A stretch of 30,663 nt of DNA from UBA8437 sp003445035 (lineage in GTDB: Bacteria > Planctomycetota > Planctomycetia > Planctomycetales > Planctomycetaceae), in assembly GCA_937901285.1 (NCBI GenBank), contig CALCHI010000452.1, positions 1-30,663 on the forward strand, read 5' to 3'. Below the pieces are notes generated by a model. That model did no database searches. It was not told the DNA's origin and saw only the letters and a program-made list of their open reading frames with translations. Positions 25,610-30,663 of the stretch are shown here, in pieces; position 1 is the stretch's first letter, and every line of letters begins with the position of its first letter. The translations under genes were made by a program, and so were the position numbers.

Positions 25610-27304
25610 ATGACGATCCATTCCCCCACCTCCGTCGTGCCCGACCAGCCCCCCCACTCGGAGTACCTGGCCGGCCTCCGATTCGACCGCGGCACGCCCG
25701 AAGAACTTCGACGGACAGCCACCGGCGGCGATCAGGACGACTTCGTCGCCATCTGGACTGATCTGGTCAGTCAAAGAGCGAGACGCGTCGACCCACCACA
25801 ACCCGAACGGGCTTTTGAGTGGACCTCGGTCGATGCGCCGCTCACGTCGGCCTGGCGAACGACCTTTTCGCAGAACACATCCGGCCGGCCGGCGATCGCC
25901 AGTCGCTCGAACAACCGGTTCCCACTCTCCACCATCGCCCATCTCGACGCCGACGCCACCGACGGGGATCTCCTGGCCTCACTCGCACTGCTGACCCGGA
26001 AGCCCCCACCGCGGCGCAACGCCCAGTGGCTCTCCGCATGGCGCCGTTGTATCGAACTGACCACCTCCCGGCCCCTCTCAGCCGAGCTCGCCTACACCAC
26101 CGGCTTGTTGTTGTCTCCACTGAAAGGGACCTCCCAACTCCGTCGCAACGGCCAAATGGCGCTGCGGGAAGAACTTCTCACACGAACCGACAACGACGGC
26201 ACACCGTTGGCCGAAACTCTGCCGGATTTGGCCGAATGGCTGGGCGGACTTGTGCGGGCCGGTTGGTGGAGCCACCACCTCGACGCGAAACTGTGGACCA
26301 AGACGTCATCCGAACGATTCACGAAATTGGTCCGATGGATCACCCCCCTTTTTCGGCACGGCGACCGTCTGGCGATGTCCGACCGCCCCGCCCGCAGTCT
26401 CGGTTCGCTGCTCGAGTCTGCCAACCAGTTGATCGGCGATGGCGACACCCAGCCAGTCACCCAATCCGACCGAGCACGTGTTGCAGTGCTGAGGGACACA
26501 ACGTCCCTGGCCGCACCGTCGGTCGTCGTCGCCCACGACAGTTCTCCGCCCCGGCTCGACATCTCGATCGGCAACCGCACCCTGCTGTGCGACGAATGGT
26601 CACTCGAGGTTGCCTCGGGGCAGCACGACTGGCATCTCGGTCACTGGGACTGCGTCTGCTGGCAAAGTGACGACGACGCCGACTACATCGAACTGCAGGC
26701 TCATGCCGGTGATGGACGTCGCGTCGATCGACACATCCTGCTCTCCCGAACCGAACATCTGCTGGTGCTGGCCGACGCGATTATCACCCCTGTTGAGTCT
26801 TCCGGCGACCAGACGATTTCCTGCCGATCCGGCCTGTCACTGGCTCAAGGTGTCACAGCCGCCCCTGCCCGGAACGGTCATCGCGACCAACGACTCAAAG
26901 GCCGCGGCATTTCCGCACGCGTTGTCCCGCTGGCGATCCCCGACGACCCGTTGTTTTCCCCGGGGCCGTCCTCGCTCACGTGTCACGACGGTCGCCTCTG
27001 CTGGAGTCACGCCAGTAGAGGCCCCGGGCTGTTTCTGCCACTGATTGTCGACTTTTCTGCCGATCGCCGCCGCCGCAAGGCTGAGTGGAACTCCCTCACG
27101 GTCACCGAGGACCGTGAGATCGTTTCGCCGAGCCGTGCGTCGGCCTATCGGCTTCGAATCGGTGACTTGCAACTGGTGCTCTACCGAAGCCTGGTCAAAA
27201 CATCTGCCCCACGTTCGGTCATCGGCCAGCACACGCGTCACGAGTCTTTCTTCGGCCTGCTGCGACCAGGCGGCGACTTTTCTCCCCTGGTGATGGTTGA
27301 GTAG
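25610..27304 (+). CDS. conserved-type protein, possibly heparinase II/III-like
   Basis: The 564-residue product has no signal peptide or membrane helix that I can see. The N-terminal half (about 1-260) is helical with many Trp, Arg and Leu (AQWLSAWRRCIELTTSRPLS), and the C-terminal half (about 290-560) is beta-rich with repeated strands such as WHLGHWDCVCW, RVDRHILLSRTEHLLVLADAI and RLRIGDLQLVLYRSL. This helical-then-beta layout and the DRHILL...LLVLAD segment recall heparinase II/III-like polysaccharide lyases, but I see no certain catalytic residues. The start is six bases after the amidohydrolase stop, so it is probably the last gene of the mqn transcript. Function is not established. Confidence 0.8.
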   Translation: MTIHSPTSVVPDQPPHSEYLAGLRFDRGTPEELRRTATGGDQDDFVAIWTDLVSQRARRVDPPQPERAFEWTSVDAPLTSAWRTTFSQNTSGRPAIASRSNNRFPLSTIAHLDADATDGDLLASLALLTRKPPPRRNAQWLSAWRRCIELTTSRPLSAELAYTTGLLLSPLKGTSQLRRNGQMALREELLTRTDNDGTPLAETLPDLAEWLGGLVRAGWWSHHLDAKLWTKTSSERFTKLVRWITPLFRHGDRLAMSDRPARSLGSLLESANQLIGDGDTQPVTQSDRARVAVLRDTTSLAAPSVVVAHDSSPPRLDISIGNRTLLCDEWSLEVASGQHDWHLGHWDCVCWQSDDDADYIELQAHAGDGRRVDRHILLSRTEHLLVLADAIITPVESSGDQTISCRSGLSLAQGVTAAPARNGHRDQRLKGRGISARVVPLAIPDDPLFSPGPSSLTCHDGRLCWSHASRGPGLFLPLIVDFSADRRRRKAEWNSLTVTEDREIVSPSRASAYRLRIGDLQLVLYRSLVKTSAPRSVIGQHTRHESFFGLLRPGGDFSPLVMVE

Positions 27305-27324
27305 CCACGCCCGGGCACTTCCCC

Positions 27325-27400
27325 CCTGTTGGAGTGGCCTGCATAATGGCATCTCGGCCTGGCGGCCACACCCGAACTGCCGAACCCGATCTCCAACAGG
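27325..27400. repeat. long-spaced 10-base inverted repeat
   Basis: CCTGTTGGAG (27325-27334) and CTCCAACAGG (27391-27400) are perfect complements separated by 56 bases; a smaller GGCC-TGGC-GGCC hairpin lies inside the loop. It fills most of the 132-base gap between the heparinase-like gene and the next gene. It may be part of a terminator, a leader structure, or an operator pair; there is no T run. Confidence 0.5.
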
Positions 27401-27436
27401 CCAGCGCGGCCCGACCACTCCAGGACAAATCCACCG

Positions 27437-28597
27437 ATGAGCGACACATTCACAACACTCGAAGAACTCCAGAAAACTGACGGTTCCCTGGCCGCCCTGC
27501 AGCAATTGGCGACCGTGTTGACCAAAGAGCAGAACTACCACCGGCTCTTCGACGTCCTGCTGATGCAGAAGAAACTGGAACTTGGCGTTCCCCTGGTACG
27601 CCCCACGTCGTTTGACGACGTTCCCGAGGACCAGCGAACCGGTTTTGAGAAGCACTACGTGGAATCCGCCCGACAGATCGGCGGCATGTTGCTGGAAGAT
27701 GGCCGAATTGGAGATGCGTGGGTCTACTTCCAGACCATCCAGGAACCCGGCCCGGTTCGCGAAGCCCTCGATGGACTCTCGGCCAACAGTGAGGATTACG
27801 AGAGAACCGAGGAACTGATCAACGTAGCACTCTACGAGGGTGCCCATCCGGTCAAGGGTCTTGAGCTGATGCTCAACTCACACGGCACATGCAACACGAT
27901 CACCGCTCTCGATCAGCAGATCATGCAACTGCCGCCCGACGACCGCCTCGCATCCGCCCAACTGCTGGTCAACCAGCTCTACGGTGACCTCTGCCACACG
28001 CTCAACGCCGAGATCACTCAGCGGTTGCCGATGATCGAACCCTCGGAAAACCTCCGCGAGCTGATTTCTGGAGACCGCGACTGGCTGTTTGCCGAAGGCA
28101 ACTATCACATCGACGTCTCCCACCTCAGTGCCGTCGTCCGCTTCGCTCGCTCACTGGAACCGGACAGCCCCGAATTGTCCCGGGCACTGGAAATGGCCGA
28201 ATATGGCGAGCGGCTCGACGAGCAGTTCCGCTACCCCGGTGAAGCCCCCTTCGTCGACTTCTACGCCGCTCACGGTCACTTCTTCCGGGCCCTGCTCGAT
28301 GACGGTCGCGACGAAGCTGTGGGATACTTCCAGGGACAACTGGAATCCGAGCCGGACGAGGAAGACAAACAGATGATCGCCTATGTGGTCGTCGACCTGC
28401 TGCGACGGATCGGGCTGATCGATCAGGCCGTTGAGTTAGCCGTCACGCACCTGGCCAATCTCGACGAATCCACTGGATTCAGCTTCGCCGAGTTCTGCCT
28501 GGTCGCCGGACGTCTCGACCTTCTGCGAGACACCGCTCGCAGCAATGGTGACCTGGTCACCTGGGCCGGAGCTCTCATCGGCAACTCCGCCGACTGA
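27437..28597 (+). CDS. acidic all-helical cytoplasmic protein of unknown function
   Basis: I do not recognise a family. The 386-residue product has no signal peptide or membrane helix and is rich in Glu, Asp and Leu. The pattern of paired amphipathic helices (for example LAALQQLATVLTKEQNYHRL, GGMLLEDGRIGDAWVYFQTI, LLRRIGLIDQAVELAVTHL) resembles TPR or other alpha-solenoid proteins, so protein-protein binding is the best guess. No catalytic motif is seen. The ATG at 27437 is followed 18 bases after the stop by the methyltransferase gene, so the pair is probably co-transcribed. Confidence 0.86.
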   Translation: MSDTFTTLEELQKTDGSLAALQQLATVLTKEQNYHRLFDVLLMQKKLELGVPLVRPTSFDDVPEDQRTGFEKHYVESARQIGGMLLEDGRIGDAWVYFQTIQEPGPVREALDGLSANSEDYERTEELINVALYEGAHPVKGLELMLNSHGTCNTITALDQQIMQLPPDDRLASAQLLVNQLYGDLCHTLNAEITQRLPMIEPSENLRELISGDRDWLFAEGNYHIDVSHLSAVVRFARSLEPDSPELSRALEMAEYGERLDEQFRYPGEAPFVDFYAAHGHFFRALLDDGRDEAVGYFQGQLESEPDEEDKQMIAYVVVDLLRRIGLIDQAVELAVTHLANLDESTGFSFAEFCLVAGRLDLLRDTARSNGDLVTWAGALIGNSAD

Positions 28598-28615
28598 TTT
28601 GCCAACGGCCTCGCC

Positions 28616-29431
28616 ATGCCTCCCCCAGAACCCGACTTTCTGCGTCACAACAAGGCGGCGTGGAACCGGATGGTCCAAAAGGGCAGCCAGTTCGCCCGCG
28701 TGGCTACCGACGAGGAGATCGCCAAGCCACTGGAGGTGCTTGACGGTCGGGGCTGGTTGCCGGCAACCGTTGAGGACCTGGACGTCCTGTGCCTGGCGGC
28801 GGGAGGGGGCTGGCAGTCGATCCTTTACGCCGCCGCCGGCGCACGTGTCACCGTCATTGATCTCAGCGACCAGATGCTCGCCATCGATGTCCGTGAAGCC
28901 CAGAAACGAGGTCTGGCCGTCGAGGTGATCCAGGCATCGATGGACAATCTCTCGGCCCTGAGGGACCAGGCCTTCGACATCGTCCACCAACCGGTCAGCA
29001 CCTGCTATGTCGCCTCGCTCCACCCGGTCTTCACCGAGGTCGCACGCGTGCTCCGCGATGGCGGACTCTACGTGAGTCAACACAAGCAGCCGGCCAGCCT
29101 GCAGGTCTCGCACCGAGATCGACGCGACCGGTACGTGGTCGCCGTCGAGTACTACCACGAAGGTCCGCTGCCCGAAGTGCCCGACCAATCCTATCGCGAA
29201 GAGGGGACCGTCGAATATCTGCATCGGTGGGAGCACCTGGTCGGGACACTCTGCACGGCCGGCTTCGTCATCGAGGATCTTCGCGAACCGCTTCGAGCCA
29301 GTCGTTCGGCACAGCCCGGGGACTTCCGGCACCGTGGCCGCTTCATTCCACCCTACGTCCGGCTCAAGGCCCGACGCAGGAACCGAGCCGAAACTCACGC
29401 AGAATCGCCACTTTGGACCCCCGATGGCTGA
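28616..29431 (+). CDS. class I SAM-dependent methyltransferase
   Basis: A 271-residue class I methyltransferase (type 11-like). The N-terminus HNKAAWNRMVQKGSQFAR is typical of small-molecule methyltransferases. Motif I is VLCLAAGGGWQSILYAAAGA (residues about 57-76) with the GxG-like AGGGW, followed by the acidic end of strand two in VTVIDLSDQML (Asp82) and by the VARVLRDGGLYVSQH post-motif. The C-terminal part holds an aromatic-rich insert (VAVEYYHEGPLPEVPDQSY) that may form the substrate pocket. The substrate is unknown. The N- and C-terminal boundaries fit the family; the start is ATG 28616, 18 bases after the previous gene. Confidence 0.92.
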   Translation: MPPPEPDFLRHNKAAWNRMVQKGSQFARVATDEEIAKPLEVLDGRGWLPATVEDLDVLCLAAGGGWQSILYAAAGARVTVIDLSDQMLAIDVREAQKRGLAVEVIQASMDNLSALRDQAFDIVHQPVSTCYVASLHPVFTEVARVLRDGGLYVSQHKQPASLQVSHRDRRDRYVVAVEYYHEGPLPEVPDQSYREEGTVEYLHRWEHLVGTLCTAGFVIEDLREPLRASRSAQPGDFRHRGRFIPPYVRLKARRRNRAETHAESPLWTPDG

Positions 29432-29494
29432 GCCGGGACTGTGATCGCCGCCCGCCCGCCACCCGTCACGACCGACAAATCCGAAAAAGTCATC

Positions 29495-29520
29495 CCAAAT
29501 TGCCAAATTTGCGCAATTGG
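29495..29520. promoter_or_regulatory. AT-rich imperfect dyad upstream of ompH
   Basis: CCAAATTGC and GCAATTGG flank a central CAAATTTG palindrome; one extra A breaks perfect symmetry. In this GC-rich DNA such an AT-rich dyad stands out. It lies about 90 bases upstream of a promoter candidate for ompH in the 302-base gap 29432-29733, which otherwise contains no coding frame. Confidence 0.35.
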
Positions 29521-29585
29521 TATTCAGGGCCCTGCCGCGACCGACCGATTCTAGCTGGCAGTAGGCAATCCGCAGAACACTCGTA

Positions 29586-29616
29586 TTGACGCGTTCCGCC
29601 GGTTTTGCCATATACC
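29586..29616 (+). promoter_or_regulatory. weak promoter candidate for ompH-lpxC
   Basis: TTGACG (29586-29591, five of six) is followed by a poor -10: CATATA at 17 bases or TATACC (29611-29616, four of six) at 19 bases. Transcription would start near 29623, about 110 bases before the ompH start. Confidence 0.35.
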
Positions 29617-29733
29617 CCTCGCCGATTACACAACGAATGGATTCGCCTGATCCGGTCAGTGGCATGGAAGCCACCCCCTGTCTTCCGGCCACCGCTGCAT
29701 TCAGGCACTGCCAACCAAAGGAGTGTCTCAGCC

Positions 29734-30390
29734 GTGACTAGACTCGCTTCTCTCCTTGTCGCCGCCATGCTACTGGCCGGCCCGCCCTCCACTGCGTTAG
29801 CGCAGGGAACGGCCGCCTCCTCGATTCCACACAAGGTCGCATTGATCGACATCAGCCGTGTGCTCAAAGAGTACAAGAAGGTCGATGCCCTTCGGACGGA
29901 GATCAAAGCCGAGATCGCCAAGAGCGAAGCTCAGCGAACGGCGATGGTCAAAAAGATGAAGACGATCAAGGACAAACTCAGCTCCCCCAATATCCAACAG
30001 GGGAGCCCCAAGGCCGTCGAACTGGAAAAACAAGGCCTCCAAGTCGAGGCCGAATTCAACACGTTCAAAAAGGCTGAACGAACGAGAATCCTGAGACGGG
30101 AAGCTCAACTTCTCAAGACGATCCACGGCGAGATCAAGGCGGTCGTCAAACGTGCGGCCGATGCCTGGGGCTACACGCTCGTCCTTCGCTTCAACGGTGC
30201 GGCATCCGACTCGGCCACACCCAACAACGTCGTCGGACAGTTGCAGCGACAGGTTGTCTATCACCGCAGTGAAGATAACATCACCCAGCCGGTGATCGAA
30301 TACCTCAACAAGCAGTATCTCAAGCAATCCCCTGCCCCACGTACGACCGGCAATCAACCGGCCGGCGCCACCAAGACCAAGAAACGGTAA
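29734..30390 (+). CDS. OmpH/Skp-family periplasmic chaperone
   Basis: Skp (OmpH) is a trimeric periplasmic chaperone that carries unfolded outer membrane proteins. The 218-residue product has a Sec signal peptide (TRLASLLVAAMLLAG, cleavage near TALAQ), the N-terminal family strand HKVALIDISRVLKEYKKVD, then a long charged coiled-coil arm (about 50-140, with EIKAEIAKSEAQRTAMVKKM), and the closing strand GYTLVLRF. The tail after about 195 is basic and Pro/Thr/Lys-rich. The GTG at 29734 was chosen because AAGGAG lies ten bases upstream and the signal peptide starts right there; an ATG at 29605 would add a non-signal extension. lpxC follows, the common ompH-lpx arrangement. Confidence 0.9.
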   Translation: MTRLASLLVAAMLLAGPPSTALAQGTAASSIPHKVALIDISRVLKEYKKVDALRTEIKAEIAKSEAQRTAMVKKMKTIKDKLSSPNIQQGSPKAVELEKQGLQVEAEFNTFKKAERTRILRREAQLLKTIHGEIKAVVKRAADAWGYTLVLRFNGAASDSATPNNVVGQLQRQVVYHRSEDNITQPVIEYLNKQYLKQSPAPRTTGNQPAGATKTKKR

Positions 30391-30509
30391 CCCCGTATCT
30401 GGTGTTGGTCCCTTTTCGCGACGGCCCCAGACGCCGATCACTCCGTGAACGACACGGGATGACCGGCGTCACGGCCGTTCCTCACCACCTCCGGCTCACA
30501 CAGTCCCGC

Positions 30510-30663
30510 ATGCCTGCCTACGCCCGAGACAACCTGGCGTCTCTGCCGCAGCGATCCTGTCGTTCTCAACACACGCTCGGACGCTCGGTGGCTTGTCACG
30601 GCGTGGGGTTCGTGACCGGAGCTCAGGTTGAATTGACCCTGCACCCGGCCGCACCAGGTTTTG
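30510..30663 (+). CDS. lpxC: UDP-3-O-acyl-N-acetylglucosamine deacetylase LpxC (partial, N-terminus only)
   Basis: Fifty-one codons run off the right edge. The translation reads RSQHTLGRSVACHGVGFV then TGAQVELTLHPAAPGF, which matches the first two strands of LpxC (the RT/HTL...V...GVGxxxG...V.LTL.PA pattern). LpxC removes the acetyl group from UDP-3-O-acyl-GlcNAc, the committed step of lipid A synthesis, on the cytoplasmic side. The start could be ATG 30510 or the in-frame ATG at 30459; neither has a strong ribosome site. It lies 119 bases after ompH. The zinc site lies beyond the window, so the call rests on the N-terminal pattern and on the neighbour. Confidence 0.75.
   Translation, partial: MPAYARDNLASLPQRSCRSQHTLGRSVACHGVGFVTGAQVELTLHPAAPGF

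Noticed and set aside
26837..27847. Minus-strand 336-codon open frame
   Set aside because: It spans the end of the heparinase-like gene, the gap and the start of the next gene, with no ribosome site or domain; treated as a shadow.
28436..29692. Minus-strand 418-codon open frame
   Set aside because: It lies fully over the methyltransferase, whose motifs are clear; high GC creates long antisense frames.

Overview
The window looks like chromosomal DNA of a Planctomycetota bacterium. The evidence is the high GC content, a PVC-type dehydrogenase with a C-terminal CxxCH haem site, a Tat-exported DUF1501 protein, an ABC permease fused to a CPBP protease, the futalosine route to menaquinone, and several exported proteins with no recognisable family. 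An LptF/G-type permease, an OmpH/Skp chaperone and the start of lpxC point to an LPS-bearing outer membrane. I recognised no tRNA, rRNA, CRISPR array, insertion sequence or prophage, and gene density is high throughout.

Left part (1-5000, all minus strand): a GT4 glycosyltransferase, rsmH (mraW), a membrane-anchored double-LysM protein, a small FtsL-like membrane/coiled-coil protein, and a GlcD-type FAD oxidase cut by the window edge. This resembles a remnant of the division and cell wall (dcw) cluster. Divergent from it are queA (tRNA queuosine synthesis) and an acidic exported protein of unknown function that ends at a textbook intrinsic terminator.

Middle part (8300-19200): a minus-strand haem/cytochrome group, in which a CcsA/HemX-like protein overlaps hemA by ATGA and a 1009-residue PVC-type cytochrome follows. 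Then come a plus-strand secreted HEYRH metalloprotease (M30-like), two small minus-strand membrane or exported proteins, an LptF/LptG permease, and a lone DUF1501 protein with its own promoter.

Right part (19148-30663, all plus strand): mqnA and mqnC of the futalosine pathway, an ABC ATPase, a permease/CPBP fusion and an amidohydrolase. From mqnC to the amidohydrolase every stop overlaps the next start (ATGA, ATGA, GTGA). A possible heparinase-like protein starts six bases later. After a 132-base gap with a long inverted repeat come an unknown acidic helical protein and a SAM methyltransferase, and the window closes with ompH followed by the first codons of lpxC.

Several start codons were chosen from Shine-Dalgarno or promoter positions rather than from the longest reading frame, and these choices are stated in the entries. 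All family names come from reading motifs by eye, not from a database search.
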